Source: Bacteroidota bacterium (GTDB lineage Bacteria; Bacteroidota; Bacteroidia; Bacteroidales; Prolixibacteraceae). Taken from it: a stretch of 64,000 bases of DNA. The position numbers and the translations under genes were made by a program. Below the pieces are notes generated by a model that had not been told where the DNA came from, made no database searches, and saw nothing but the letters and a program-made list of their open reading frames with translations. Positions 51,324 to 61,232 of the stretch are shown piece by piece (within the stretch, counting starts at the first letter, position 1; each line of letters starts with the position of its first letter). The stretch spans positions 7,504-71,503 of the forward strand of contig JAEYNZ010000042.1 in NCBI GenBank assembly GCA_023412195.1, written 5' to 3'.

Positions 51324-52526
51324 TTAGTTTTCTTTTTTAGTTTGAGGCAGCAACAGGTTTAATATAATGCCAGTCAGTGCTGCCAGACCTATTCCTGCAA
51401 GTGAAAATGTTCCGTACTTGATGATAGCTCCCCCGATACCTACAGTCAGAATAATGGAAACAATCACCTGATTGCGGGTTTCAGCCATATTTGTTTTGGA
51501 TTCGACCAGCGATTTGATGCCAATTGAAGCAATCATGCCAAATAGTAACAGCATAATACCTCCTAATACAGAAGAAGGAATGGTTTTAAGAAACCCGCTA
51601 ATCTTACCGACAAAGGCAAATAAAATGGCTGTGATGGCTGCTATTCTCAATACAAAAGGATTGGTGATTTTAGTGAGTGTAATGGCTCCTGTCACTTCCG
51701 AATAAGTGGTATTAGGTACACCTCCGAAGGCGCCGGCTACTGCTGTTGCAACTCCATCACCCAAAAGAGTCCGGTGCAGCCCCGGTTTTTCAATGAAGTT
51801 TTTATTGCACACTCCCCCTATTGCATACATATCACCCACGTGCTCAATAATAGGTGCTATGGCAACCGGTATCATGTACAGTATAGCCTGCCAGTGAAAC
51901 TGAGGTACTGTGAATTGAGGAATCATAATCCATGTAGCTTCCCTGATGGCAGTGTAATCTACTTTGCCCCATACAACAGCTGCCAGATAACCTACAATAA
52001 TGGCAATAAAAATCGGAATGAGTTTGGCCATTCCCTTACCCCATATTACTACCAAAATGGCTGTGAACAATGCGATGACTGCCAGTGACCAGTCTGTTTT
52101 AGCCATATCAACAGCCGCTGAGGCCAGTGAAAGCCCGATAATCATGATTACAGGGCCTACCACAACAGCAGGGAAGAGCCTTTCTATAAATTTAATACCC
52201 CGTGCTTTAACCAGCGCCGAAACGACCCCATACACCAGACCCACAACAATAATTCCTGAAAGGGTACCTGGCCAGCCATAAAGCCGGGTAGCTTCAATGA
52301 TGGGTGCAATAAATGCAAAACTGCTTCCCAGGAATACAGGTACTTTCCCTCCGGTAATCAGGTGAAAGATCAGAGTGCCGAGTCCTGCCGTGAATAAAGC
52401 AACAGATGGATCTATTCCAACAAGCAGCGGCACTAGTACTGTGGCTCCAAAAGCTACGAAAAGAAACTGGATTCCAAGGATGGTGTTTTTAAAGGTTAGT
52501 TGGTCACGAAAGGTTTTTTGCGTCAT
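51324..52526 (-). CDS. uraA: Uracil/xanthine permease (NCS2 family)
   Basis: A 400-residue, 12-14-helix permease of the NCS2 family (uracil:H+ symport in UraA). Landmarks are QLTFKNTILGIQFLFVAFGA split at the start, VFLGSSFAFIAPI, VAIAPIIEHVGDMYAIG (substrate-binding glutamate region) and GGVPNTTYSEVTGAI. It is a little shorter than E. coli UraA. Uracil is the most likely substrate, with xanthine or uric acid as alternatives. It lies after a strong terminator of aspS, so it has its own promoter. Confidence 0.9.
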   Translation of the reverse strand: MTQKTFRDQLTFKNTILGIQFLFVAFGATVLVPLLVGIDPSVALFTAGLGTLIFHLITGGKVPVFLGSSFAFIAPIIEATRLYGWPGTLSGIIVVGLVYGVVSALVKARGIKFIERLFPAVVVGPVIMIIGLSLASAAVDMAKTDWSLAVIALFTAILVVIWGKGMAKLIPIFIAIIVGYLAAVVWGKVDYTAIREATWIMIPQFTVPQFHWQAILYMIPVAIAPIIEHVGDMYAIGGVCNKNFIEKPGLHRTLLGDGVATAVAGAFGGVPNTTYSEVTGAITLTKITNPFVLRIAAITAILFAFVGKISGFLKTIPSSVLGGIMLLLFGMIASIGIKSLVESKTNMAETRNQVIVSIILTVGIGGAIIKYGTFSLAGIGLAALTGIILNLLLPQTKKEN

Positions 52527-52543
52527 AAGTTTAAATTTTTATA

Positions 52544-52594
52544 CAAAAAAAAGGTTTTTTATCAGACCACTTTTAAGTGTTACAATAAAAAACC
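52544..52594 (-). terminator. Rho-independent terminator of aspS (minus strand)
   Basis: On the minus strand GGTTTTTTAT (52594-52585) and ATAAAAAACC (52562-52553) form a perfect 10-bp stem enclosing a nested CACTT/AAGTG hairpin, followed by nine T (52552-52544). It ends the aspS transcript before uraA. Confidence 0.8.
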
Positions 52595-52618
52595 CTGATC
52601 TGGATTATGGACATAATA

Positions 52619-54388
52619 CTATACTTCTTTTTTATTCTTTTCTTTCAACACCAGTTGAAGGTTAAGTTCATCAAGCTGTTCCTGTGAAACAGGCGCTGGT
52701 GAATCATTCATTACATCACGGCCTGCATTGTTTTTTGGAAATGCAATTACATCGCGAATGGAATCTAACCCTGCGAACATGGATGCCAGCCGGTCGAAGC
52801 CGAAAGCTATGCCGGCATGCGGTGGTGCTCCATATTTGAAGGCATTCATCAGGAATCCAAACTGGGCTTTGGCTTGATCGGGTGTAAATCCTAATATATC
52901 AAACATTTTTGCCTGAAGCTCTGAATCAAAGATACGCACTGATCCACCACCTATTTCAACCCCGTTTATAACCAAATCATATGCATTGGCCCTGACTTTA
53001 CCAGGGTCTGTGTCCAGCATGGCAATATCTTCAGGTTTGGGCGAGGTAAACGGATGGTGCATCGCAAAAAAGCGACGGCTTTCTTCATCCCATTCCAAAA
53101 GCGGAAAATCAACCACCCACAGTGGTCTGAAGGTACCTTTATTCCGAAAACCAAGCTTGTTACCCATCTCATTGCGCAAATCACCAAGGGCTTTGAGCGT
53201 TTGGTTTTTATTACCTGAAAGGATAAGAATCAGGTCGCCCCGCTCTGCCTGAAGCATTTCTATCCATGCTCTTAATTCATCAGCCTGATAATATTTATCA
53301 ACGGATGATTTTATGCTTCCATCCTCGTTATATTTTACAAAAACCAACCCTTTTGATCCGATCTGAGGCCTTTTAACCCACTCCGTCAGTTCATCAGTCT
53401 GTTTTCTTGTATAACCTGCGCATCCTTTGGCACAGAACCCACCTACATATTCTGCGGAATCAAATACCGGGAAGCCTTTCCCCTGCACCTGGCTTGTCAG
53501 ATCTTTCAACAGCATATCAAACCTGATGTCAGGTTTGTCGGAGCCATAATTTTCCATGGCTTCACTGTATGCCATTCGTGGAAAGTTATCCAGATCAACC
53601 TGCAGCACCTGCTTAAATACATATTTTGTAAGCCCTTCAAAGGTGTTCAGTACATCTTCCTGTTCTACAAATGACATTTCACAGTCAATTTGTGTAAACT
53701 CAGGCTGGCGGTCAGCGCGCAGGTCTTCATCCCTGAAGCACTTAACAATCTGGTAGTATTTATCGAATCCGGCTACCATAAGCAGCTGTTTAAATATCTG
53801 CGGCGATTGTGGAAGGGCATAAAACTCACCGGGATTCATTCTGGAAGGAACAACAAAATCCCGTGCACCCTCCGGAGTTGATTTGATTAAAACAGGCGTT
53901 TCTGTTTCAATGAACCCTTGGCCGTTCAGGTATAATCTGACGGCATGAGCCATTTGGGCACGTAGTTCCAGGTTCTTTCTGACGGTGCTTCTTCGTAAAT
54001 CGAGATAACGGTACTTCATGCGCAGCTCATCACCGCCATCTGTATCATCCTGAATGGTAAAGGGGGGCACTGCCGAAGGACTTAAAACCTTAAGTTCTGT
54101 AAGATATATTTCAACATCACCGGTGGGGATATTTTTATTTTTACTCGAGCGTTCACGTACATTTCCCATAGCCTGTACAACATACTCACGGCCAACTTTT
54201 TCAAGGATTTGCTTAACTTCTGCAGAAGTATTTTCATCGGTTACAAGCTGTGTAATACCGTACCTGTCGCGTAGATCGATGAATGACATAGCACCCAAAT
54301 CCCGTACACGCTGAACCCAGCCTGCCAGTTTAACCTGTTGCCCTGCATGTTCCAGTCGTAGTTCACCACAAGTATGAGTTCTGTACAT
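52619..54388 (-). CDS. aspS: Aspartate--tRNA ligase
   Basis: Class II aminoacyl-tRNA synthetase of the bacterial type, 589 residues (usual length). It has the N-terminal anticodon-binding OB fold (GWVQRVRDLGAMSFIDLRDRYG split), motif 2 FRDEDLRADRQPEFTQID, the bacterial insertion domain, and motif 3 GIAFGFDRLASMFAG. It is divergent from tadA, 70 bp apart. Another gene for asparagine synthesis was not seen in the window, so discriminating versus non-discriminating type cannot be judged. Confidence 0.97.
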   Translation of the reverse strand: MYRTHTCGELRLEHAGQQVKLAGWVQRVRDLGAMSFIDLRDRYGITQLVTDENTSAEVKQILEKVGREYVVQAMGNVRERSSKNKNIPTGDVEIYLTELKVLSPSAVPPFTIQDDTDGGDELRMKYRYLDLRRSTVRKNLELRAQMAHAVRLYLNGQGFIETETPVLIKSTPEGARDFVVPSRMNPGEFYALPQSPQIFKQLLMVAGFDKYYQIVKCFRDEDLRADRQPEFTQIDCEMSFVEQEDVLNTFEGLTKYVFKQVLQVDLDNFPRMAYSEAMENYGSDKPDIRFDMLLKDLTSQVQGKGFPVFDSAEYVGGFCAKGCAGYTRKQTDELTEWVKRPQIGSKGLVFVKYNEDGSIKSSVDKYYQADELRAWIEMLQAERGDLILILSGNKNQTLKALGDLRNEMGNKLGFRNKGTFRPLWVVDFPLLEWDEESRRFFAMHHPFTSPKPEDIAMLDTDPGKVRANAYDLVINGVEIGGGSVRIFDSELQAKMFDILGFTPDQAKAQFGFLMNAFKYGAPPHAGIAFGFDRLASMFAGLDSIRDVIAFPKNNAGRDVMNDSPAPVSQEQLDELNLQLVLKEKNKKEV

Positions 54389-54458
54389 GATTCTTTTTTT
54401 AGATTTGGTTGCGAAAATAAGAAGATTTTAGCAATTTCATCGCCTCAATCAGATATAT

Positions 54459-54902
54459 ATGATAGACCCGTTTGATGATGAATATTTTATGAAAAGAGCT
54501 TTTGCCGAAGCTGTCCAGGCGTTTGAAGAAGGAGAAATCCCGGTTGGGGCTGTTGTAGTGGCAAACAATAAAATTATTGCACGTGCACATAATTTAACTG
54601 AAACTCTGAATGATGTAACAGCTCATGCTGAAATGCAGGCTATAACCGCTGCTGCCAATCTGCTTGGTGGAAAATATCTTAACGACTGCACCATATATAT
54701 TACCCTTGAACCCTGTGCCATGTGTGCCGGTGCTTTGGGCTGGGCCCAGGTTAAAAGGATCGTATTCGGCGCATCCGATCCAAAAAGAGGATACCGCAAA
54801 TTTGCTCCGGATTCCCTTCATCCCAAAACAGAGGTTGTGGGAGGTGTTCTTGAAACCGAATGCGCCGAACTGATACAGGAATTCTTTAAGGATAAAAGAT
54901 AA
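54459..54902 (+). CDS. tadA: tRNA-specific adenosine deaminase
   Basis: Deaminates A34 to inosine in tRNA-Arg(ACG). A 147-residue zinc cytidine-deaminase-fold enzyme with H56-A-E58 (AHAEMQ) and P-C86-A-M-C89 (PCAMCAGAL). The length is usual. It ends 6 bp before the convergent GH20 gene with no terminator between. Confidence 0.95.
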   Translation: MIDPFDDEYFMKRAFAEAVQAFEEGEIPVGAVVVANNKIIARAHNLTETLNDVTAHAEMQAITAAANLLGGKYLNDCTIYITLEPCAMCAGALGWAQVKRIVFGASDPKRGYRKFAPDSLHPKTEVVGGVLETECAELIQEFFKDKR

Positions 54903-54908
54903 TTACCT

Positions 54909-57479
54909 TTATTCTGTTTCAACAGGAAGACTTGATTTTCCTGCTGAATCAAAAGCCTTCAGTTTAACTTTACCCGATACAGGCACAGGTTCCCTGTAAA
55001 TGGCAGAACCTGCTCCTGGTTCCGATCCGTCTGTGGTATATCTGATGGTAAGCCCCGGATAGGCAGAACTGGCCTCAAGCACACCATCGACAACCCTTGC
55101 GCCGGGAGCAGGAACCCTGTAATTATATCCCCCAAATATGCCGGTCAAACGTGGAAGTTCTCTTTGTGCCAGTGTATTTGCAAAAGCATTCCATCCTTTA
55201 TTCATTTCTTCTTCCCGCTTTAAACGGTTGTCAATGGTTTCCCAGCTTCTTTCAGGGGACCATGCGCTCTCAGCATACCCTATCAGTTTGGGCAACAGGG
55301 AATACTCAAGCATATCTTCTCCCTTGATGGTTTCACTCCATATCTGTGCCTGTACGCCATAAATATTAGACTTCGCCCCCGGATTTAGCCGCTCCAGTCC
55401 TGCATATTCCTTCTCTATATCTATAGGTCTGCCCATCGAACTATGGGTGGTAGTAAAAAACACATTGAAAGGAGCAACCTGCCATGCATCACGTGTATTC
55501 ACAAATCCGGGCCAGTAATGTCCGGGCTCCCGCGGATCATTGTTATATGCCAGGTCAAAGTAGAAATTTGACACATTGCATAAGATAACAGGATAGCCTG
55601 CATTTGCCATCCGGTATGCCAGGTCTGTATTGTTCCCCTGGTTGTTCCATACATACGGATAAACTTGCTTCCCTGCAAATTCAGGGTTGGGGTAATAGCT
55701 GCCATCCGAATCTTTTAAAAGTGCCACTTCCTCCCATCCGCCTATTTTCAGATTTTTGTTTCTGAGCATTGGAACTATACGGCTAAAAAAATAGGCCTGC
55801 AGGTTTCTGGGATCTTTTACACCCGGAAGGGTTTTCATCAGCTCTGCAGTCATAGGCGATTCTGTCCACGAACCCTCAGGCACTTCATCTCCTCCCGTAT
55901 GAAAAAACTCCAGTTCAACGCCTGCTTCCTTATATATCCCTGCAATGACATCAACCACTTTCTCGTAAAACCTGTATGTTGACTCACGTGCAACATTTAC
56001 TATGTTGTCTGTATACCATTGTGCCGACAGGTACTGCGATGTTTCTTCAGGATCGATAAGCCTGTATTCGTTGGCTTTCTCTTCATCACCTTCCTTCATA
56101 TACTTTTCGTAACGGGCTTCCATGGCTTTAATAGCTGCACGTGAATGACCGGGAAAATTCACAGCAGGAATTATATTTACATGACGTGATTGTGCATACT
56201 GAAGCAGCTCGATGAAATCCTCTTTATTATAAAATCCGCTTCCATAAGTGCCTTCAGTATATGGAAACGGACCTGAGCCATAAGAAGGGTGAAGTGCATT
56301 GGCTTCTTTGGATGTATGCCCTCTTTGTGCTCCCACTTCTGTCAACTCAGGCAAACCTTCAATTTCAAGACGCCAGCCCTCATCTTCAGTCAGGTATATC
56401 ACCAGGTAATTGCCTTTGTAAAAGGAAAGAATGTCAATAACTTTCTTCATCGTTTCCTTGTTCTGGAAATTTCTTGCAATATCAATCTGGAGGCCGCGAT
56501 AAGGGAAACGGGGTGCATCTTCTATGACTACCTCATCAAGTGCAACTTCAGTGCTTACTCCCCTGAATATTTCAACCGGTAACATGGCAATCAGGCTTTG
56601 TAATCCGTACATGACTCCTGCAGGATCACTCCCTTTGATAACCACCGACTGATCGGGCTTTATTTCAAGCCTGTAAGCTTCACTTGTTTTGCCCATGACC
56701 GACATCTTTTCTGTTCCTAGAAATACTGTGTTTGGTGCAGGTGCGGTACCTTCTGACATCTGAGGCTGCTCTCCTGTTAATTTTGCAAGAAGGTCTGAAA
56801 AATATTTCGCTTCGTTTTCAAGCTCCTCCTCATATACAATACTTACCATATCGCTGAATACAACTTTCCTTCCGGTGGACCTGTAACTTACCGGCGATGG
56901 AATGAAAGGCAGAAGCTGTTCTTTACTGATGAGCGACAATCCAGAATATTCCTTGTAATTTGCTTCTGCTGAAGGAACAGGTTCATGATCCCTTTTATGG
57001 CGTAAAGCATGTTCGGGCTTAAAAGGGCGTATGTTATAATTTGTCACAGGAACAACATCTGCTTCATTTCCCTGGCTGTCGTAAAATACGAAATAGGGCC
57101 CAAGAGGAGCATCTGTCTCTTTTATGATCCAGTCAGAGTGTTCAGTAGTCACAGTAATGGAATCACCTGGGTCTAAACTGAAGCCTGCTGTGGGTTTCAT
57201 AACAAACCAGTCGCCGCTGATGAATTGTATTTCAGTATTATTATCAGCCGATAGCGGAGTACGGGACATCTGGTTAAAATACAGTGCCCAGTTTTCATCT
57301 GTTAATGCCACCCTGCCATTATTTTCAATGGTAAATCTTGCCTTGGCTTTAGGTTCATCAGCATAATCATTGCTTACAAGCTCCCAGCGAAGATTTATCT
57401 CTCCCGGAGTAGATGCCTCCCGGATGCAACCCGAAAAAATGAATAATGCCAGTGAAAATGCAATAACTTTATTTTTCAT
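54909..57479 (-). CDS. Beta-N-acetylhexosaminidase (GH20) lipoprotein
   Basis: Removes terminal N-acetylhexosamine from chitin oligomers, glycans or muropeptides. An 856-residue lipoprotein (lipobox FSGC, C18 from the ATG at 57479), so it acts in the periplasm or outside the cell. Domains in order: N-terminal carbohydrate-binding CHB_HEX-type (about 25-160), GH20b-like (about 190-325), GH20 barrel (about 325-740) with the catalytic pair D531-E532 (FHTGGDEVP), and a C-terminal chitobiase-type Ig-like domain (from about 780, TIRYTTDGSEPG). The frame is open to 57506. It is divergent from the DUF5009 gene. Confidence 0.95.
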   Translation of the reverse strand: MKNKVIAFSLALFIFSGCIREASTPGEINLRWELVSNDYADEPKAKARFTIENNGRVALTDENWALYFNQMSRTPLSADNNTEIQFISGDWFVMKPTAGFSLDPGDSITVTTEHSDWIIKETDAPLGPYFVFYDSQGNEADVVPVTNYNIRPFKPEHALRHKRDHEPVPSAEANYKEYSGLSLISKEQLLPFIPSPVSYRSTGRKVVFSDMVSIVYEEELENEAKYFSDLLAKLTGEQPQMSEGTAPAPNTVFLGTEKMSVMGKTSEAYRLEIKPDQSVVIKGSDPAGVMYGLQSLIAMLPVEIFRGVSTEVALDEVVIEDAPRFPYRGLQIDIARNFQNKETMKKVIDILSFYKGNYLVIYLTEDEGWRLEIEGLPELTEVGAQRGHTSKEANALHPSYGSGPFPYTEGTYGSGFYNKEDFIELLQYAQSRHVNIIPAVNFPGHSRAAIKAMEARYEKYMKEGDEEKANEYRLIDPEETSQYLSAQWYTDNIVNVARESTYRFYEKVVDVIAGIYKEAGVELEFFHTGGDEVPEGSWTESPMTAELMKTLPGVKDPRNLQAYFFSRIVPMLRNKNLKIGGWEEVALLKDSDGSYYPNPEFAGKQVYPYVWNNQGNNTDLAYRMANAGYPVILCNVSNFYFDLAYNNDPREPGHYWPGFVNTRDAWQVAPFNVFFTTTHSSMGRPIDIEKEYAGLERLNPGAKSNIYGVQAQIWSETIKGEDMLEYSLLPKLIGYAESAWSPERSWETIDNRLKREEEMNKGWNAFANTLAQRELPRLTGIFGGYNYRVPAPGARVVDGVLEASSAYPGLTIRYTTDGSEPGAGSAIYREPVPVSGKVKLKAFDSAGKSSLPVETE

Positions 57480-57566
57480 ATTCGACATTTTATATAAGTT
57501 TGACATTTTAAATTTTTAAGGAAGATAATAAATTCATACAATTATTTTCATAAACCTTAAATAAAA

Positions 57567-58661
57567 ATGACTGAAATAAAAAGGCTTGTTTCCCTTGATG
57601 CATTCCGTGGTTTTACAATTGCTGCCATGATCATGGTAAATTTTCCAGGAAGCTGGAGCCATGTATATGCTCCTTTGTTACATGTCGACTGGCATGGAAT
57701 AACCCCCACCGATCTTATATTTCCATTTTTCATTTTCATTGTGGGTGTTTCAATAGCACTTGCCTATTCAAAACGTTTAAAAGCCGGAGTGCCAAAATCT
57801 CCCATGTACAGGAAGATTGTTATCCGGTCATTAAAAATATTTGCTGTTGGTATCCTGCTTTGGCTTTTTCCCAAGTTCGACCTGGAGAATGTCCGCTATG
57901 CAGGAGTGCTGCAGCGCATAGCTGTTGTATTCCTGTTTACAGCTTTGCTTTTCTTAAATACTAAATGGAAAACCCAGGCAATTGTTGCTGCAGTCATCCT
58001 GATTGGTTACTGGCTGGCCATGGTGCTGATTCCAACTCCGGGATATGGGCAGCCCATGCTGGAACCGGGTGCCAACCTTGCAGCCTGGATCGACAACAAA
58101 TTGCTGCCCGGGTATATGTGGCAAAAAACCTGGGATCCCGAAGGTTTGTTCAGTACTATGCCTGCCATTGCATCGGGTATTACCGGATTGCTCGCAGGCC
58201 ATATTATTTTAAGTAAACTTTCAGCAGAACGAAAAATTATTTACCTGTTCTCATTCGGATTTTTTGCTTTTGCGACAGGTTACATGTGGGATTATATTTT
58301 CCCCATAAACAAGAACATCTGGACCAGCTCTTTTGTGCTGGTAACATCAGGGCTTGCAGCAATGGTTCTTTCAATCAGCATGTTCTTTGTGGATATGCGT
58401 GGGCACGACCGTTATATTAAGCCTGGTATCGTATTCGGTTCAAATGCGATTGCAGTCTATGTTTTGGCTGATGTTTGGGGACAATTTTTTTACAATATCA
58501 AATATTTCGGAAGCAGCCTCAACGTTCATTTCATGAGAATGTTCGAGAATCTTGGCTGGAGCCTGAAACTGGGTAGCCTTATCTTTGCTGTGCTCTTTAT
58601 CTGTTTCAATTATATCCCCGCTTTGATATTGTACCGGAAGAGAATATTTATTAAGCTGTAG
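57567..58661 (+). CDS. nagX: DUF5009/NagX-like acyltransferase membrane protein
   Basis: A 364-residue membrane protein with about 10 helices, matching the DUF5009 / heparan-alpha-glucosaminide N-acetyltransferase-like family: RLVSLDAFRGFTIAAMIMVN, GSWSHVYAPLLHVDWHG, TPTDLIFPFFIFIVGVS. Related proteins move acetyl groups across the membrane to a glucosamine residue, and NagX occurs in amino-sugar utilisation clusters. Being divergent from a GH20 hexosaminidase supports an amino-sugar role. The transglutaminase-like gene begins 7 bp after the stop. Confidence 0.88.
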   Translation: MTEIKRLVSLDAFRGFTIAAMIMVNFPGSWSHVYAPLLHVDWHGITPTDLIFPFFIFIVGVSIALAYSKRLKAGVPKSPMYRKIVIRSLKIFAVGILLWLFPKFDLENVRYAGVLQRIAVVFLFTALLFLNTKWKTQAIVAAVILIGYWLAMVLIPTPGYGQPMLEPGANLAAWIDNKLLPGYMWQKTWDPEGLFSTMPAIASGITGLLAGHIILSKLSAERKIIYLFSFGFFAFATGYMWDYIFPINKNIWTSSFVLVTSGLAAMVLSISMFFVDMRGHDRYIKPGIVFGSNAIAVYVLADVWGQFFYNIKYFGSSLNVHFMRMFENLGWSLKLGSLIFAVLFICFNYIPALILYRKRIFIKL

Positions 58662-58668
58662 AAATTAT

Positions 58669-59862
58669 ATGAAAAAATTGTTGTTTGGGATCTTGATGGC
58701 AGGTATCCTTATTACATCCTGCCAGGGTGAATATTATGGTACGCCTGCCACTTACCACGTATTGCTCGATTCTGCTTTTTTAAAAGCCGGTGAGAATGCA
58801 GGTGAACTTGAAAAAGTATTACAATCGGTTACCAGGAAACAAAAGGAAGCTGCTGCTTTTTTGATTGCATATATGCCTGTTAATGATTTACAGACGCTAT
58901 CCTCTGAATTCATCATCGATCAGATCAACGGAGCTTTCAGGGCAAGGGAAGAATTCTCCTGGTGTAAAAGCCTGCCCGATTCTGTTTTTTTGAATGAGGT
59001 GCTGCCCTACTTCAGCCTGGATGAAAAGCGCGATAACTGGAGAAGTGATTTCTATAACCGCTTTGCTCCCCTGGTACAGAACTGCAGCAACATGTATGAA
59101 GCTGTTGATTCTGTTAACCTGAACATCATGGAGGTTTTAGGGGTGGAATACAATACAAAGCGCAGTGCCGTTAACATAAGCCCTTTTCAGGCGATAGAAG
59201 AAAAAATGGCCACATGCACAGGTTTGTCTTTTCTGTTAATTGATGCATTCCGTTCTGTGGGAATCCCTGCCCGCATTGCGGGTACGCCTATGTGGACGAA
59301 TATGCGCGGTAACCACAGCTGGGTAGAGGTGTGGATAGACGGAGAATGGTACTTTACCGAGTACTATCCCGATGCCCTGAATAAAAGCTGGTTCCTTGCC
59401 GATGCAGGCAAGGCCGATCCGCAAAAACCTGTCCACTGGATATATGCAGCTTCATTTAAACCTGCAGAAACCAGCTATCCGTTAATCTGGAAAAGAAACT
59501 CAAAGGATGTTCATGCGGTGAATGTTACTGACCGCTACATACGGTTATACCAGGAACAACTGGCAGGAAGCGAACTGAATGAAGATGAACTGCTGGTTGA
59601 TGTGGTTCTGTATAAAGATCAGACTGAACAGGGGGCACAGGGAAGAATTTCTCAGAAAGTTACTGTGTGGGAAGGTGAGGAGCAGGTTGACTTTGGATAT
59701 ACACCACAACCCACCGATGATTTAAATAAATTTCTGAAGTTCAGGCTTAAAAAAGATAAAACCTACAGGTTTGAATTTGCAGATATCAATGGAGAATCGA
59801 GGTCACAGGAAATACACACAGGTTCGGCCGGGGGTGATGTAATTAAGCTTTTTGTTATATAA
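58669..59862 (+). CDS. Transglutaminase-like lipoprotein
   Basis: A 397-residue lipoprotein (lipobox ITSC, C18) with a transglutaminase/protease-like core: catalytic C183 (ATCTGLS), H216 (GNHSWVEVWI) and D235 (YYPDALN). The part before it (about 30-165) and the C-terminal beta domain (about 290-397) are not recognised. It acts outside the cytoplasm, cutting or modifying peptides or amides. Its 7-bp distance to nagX indicates a two-gene operon, suggesting a shared role in envelope-glycan or glycopeptide processing, which is an inference. Confidence 0.85.
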   Translation: MKKLLFGILMAGILITSCQGEYYGTPATYHVLLDSAFLKAGENAGELEKVLQSVTRKQKEAAAFLIAYMPVNDLQTLSSEFIIDQINGAFRAREEFSWCKSLPDSVFLNEVLPYFSLDEKRDNWRSDFYNRFAPLVQNCSNMYEAVDSVNLNIMEVLGVEYNTKRSAVNISPFQAIEEKMATCTGLSFLLIDAFRSVGIPARIAGTPMWTNMRGNHSWVEVWIDGEWYFTEYYPDALNKSWFLADAGKADPQKPVHWIYAASFKPAETSYPLIWKRNSKDVHAVNVTDRYIRLYQEQLAGSELNEDELLVDVVLYKDQTEQGAQGRISQKVTVWEGEEQVDFGYTPQPTDDLNKFLKFRLKKDKTYRFEFADINGESRSQEIHTGSAGGDVIKLFVI

Positions 59863-59901
59863 AAAAGGTTTCAGAAGAAGCATTCAGGCTTCTTCTGAAA
59901 C
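59861..59901 (-). terminator. aroA terminator overlapping the coding end
   Basis: Perfect 14-bp stem: GTTTCAGAAGAAGC (59868-59881) with GCTTCTTCTGAAAC (59888-59901), loop ATTCAG. On the minus strand the stem runs through the last aroA codons (VSEEA, stop at 59886-59884, in the loop) and is followed by six T. It is also a weaker terminator for the plus strand. Confidence 0.9.
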
Positions 59902-61122
59902 TTTAAATCCTGTTTTCTTCAGATCTTCCCAGAATCCCGGGTAAGATTTGGTCACAACCATAGGATCATTTATTACGGGTTTGTATCCCGAAAGTGCCAT
60001 AGGAGCAAATGCCAGCGCCATACGGTGATCATGATAGGTATTGATAACAGGTGAAATTTCCCGTTTGGAAATATCCTGCTCCCCATTCCATGACAGTTCC
60101 CCTTCTGCCGGTTCCCATACATGAGCTCCAAATTTTTTCAGTTCATTCTGCAGGGCGGCAATTCGGTCGGTTTCCTTTATTTTCAGTGTCTTTAACCCTG
60201 TAAAATGAAACGGTATTTTCCCTGCTACACATAAACAGGCCATTGTCTGAGCCACATCCGGGTTTTCTATGAAGTCTGTTTCCAGCTTTTTAGGTTGAAC
60301 AGAAGCCACTTTGGTGACTAACACACCTTCCGCCGTTTGCACCGACTGCACTCCAAACTGTTCAAACCAGCCGGCTATCAGTGCATCTCCCTGCTGGCTG
60401 CAGAGCCTGAGGTTTTCAAGTAGCAATTCACCTTTTTCTGCCAGGGCCATAATTTCATACCAGTATGATGCCCCCGACCAGTCGGCCTCTACTGTAAACT
60501 CCATAGGCATATAATTTTGCTCAGGCACAGAAATGACATTGCCTTCCCATGCATATTGAATGCCAAATTGCTGCATCAGTTCCAGGGTCAGTTCTATATA
60601 GGGACGGGAAGTGACATCCCCGGTGAGTTTCAGGGTGAGCCCGTTTTCAATGGTGGGTGCTATCATAAGCAAAGCCGAGATGTACTGGCTTGAAATGCTT
60701 CCATCCAGTTCCAATAAAGTGCCTTTTAAATGTGAACCGTATATCTTCAGCGGGGGAAAACCTTCCTGACCCATATAATCTATCCTGGCTCCCAGCTTGT
60801 TCAATGCATCTGCAAGAATTCCGATCGGACGTTGCTTCATTCTTTCGGATCCTGTTACTTCCCATTCTCCTGCTATTTTCGACAGAAATGCTGTTAAAAA
60901 GCGCATAGCTGTACCTGCATGTCCCACATCAAACCTGTTGTCGTTTGAAGTTAATGCTTCCTGAAGTACCAGTGTGTCATCGGAATCAGAAAGATTCAGG
61001 AGAGGGTAGGGGTTAAAACAAAGGGCATTGATAATCAGTACCCTGTTGCTGATGCTTTTCGATGAGGGTAGCCTGATGCGGCCGCTTATGGTTTTTTTTG
61101 TGGATGTTACTTTATATTTCAT
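59884..61122 (-). CDS. aroA: 3-phosphoshikimate 1-carboxyvinyltransferase (EPSP synthase)
   Basis: Sixth step of the shikimate pathway: transfers enolpyruvyl from PEP to shikimate-3-P. The 412-residue protein is of the shorter Bacteroidota type. Marks are IRLPSSKSISNRVLI (substrate loop), GHAGTAMRFLTA and YHDHRMALAFAP. Five of its last residues are encoded inside its own terminator hairpin. aroB lies 110 bp upstream on the same strand, so both may be cotranscribed with a separate promoter. Confidence 0.96.
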   Translation of the reverse strand: MKYKVTSTKKTISGRIRLPSSKSISNRVLIINALCFNPYPLLNLSDSDDTLVLQEALTSNDNRFDVGHAGTAMRFLTAFLSKIAGEWEVTGSERMKQRPIGILADALNKLGARIDYMGQEGFPPLKIYGSHLKGTLLELDGSISSQYISALLMIAPTIENGLTLKLTGDVTSRPYIELTLELMQQFGIQYAWEGNVISVPEQNYMPMEFTVEADWSGASYWYEIMALAEKGELLLENLRLCSQQGDALIAGWFEQFGVQSVQTAEGVLVTKVASVQPKKLETDFIENPDVAQTMACLCVAGKIPFHFTGLKTLKIKETDRIAALQNELKKFGAHVWEPAEGELSWNGEQDISKREISPVINTYHDHRMALAFAPMALSGYKPVINDPMVVTKSYPGFWEDLKKTGFKVSEEA

Positions 61123-61232
61123 AAAAATGGAAGCTTATTTTTAATACTATGGACATTACGTAAAAATCTCTTAATGTAATTCTATGAAGTACTGCAACGT
61201 AAAAAGCTCATCAGGTTAACATCAGATAAGTA

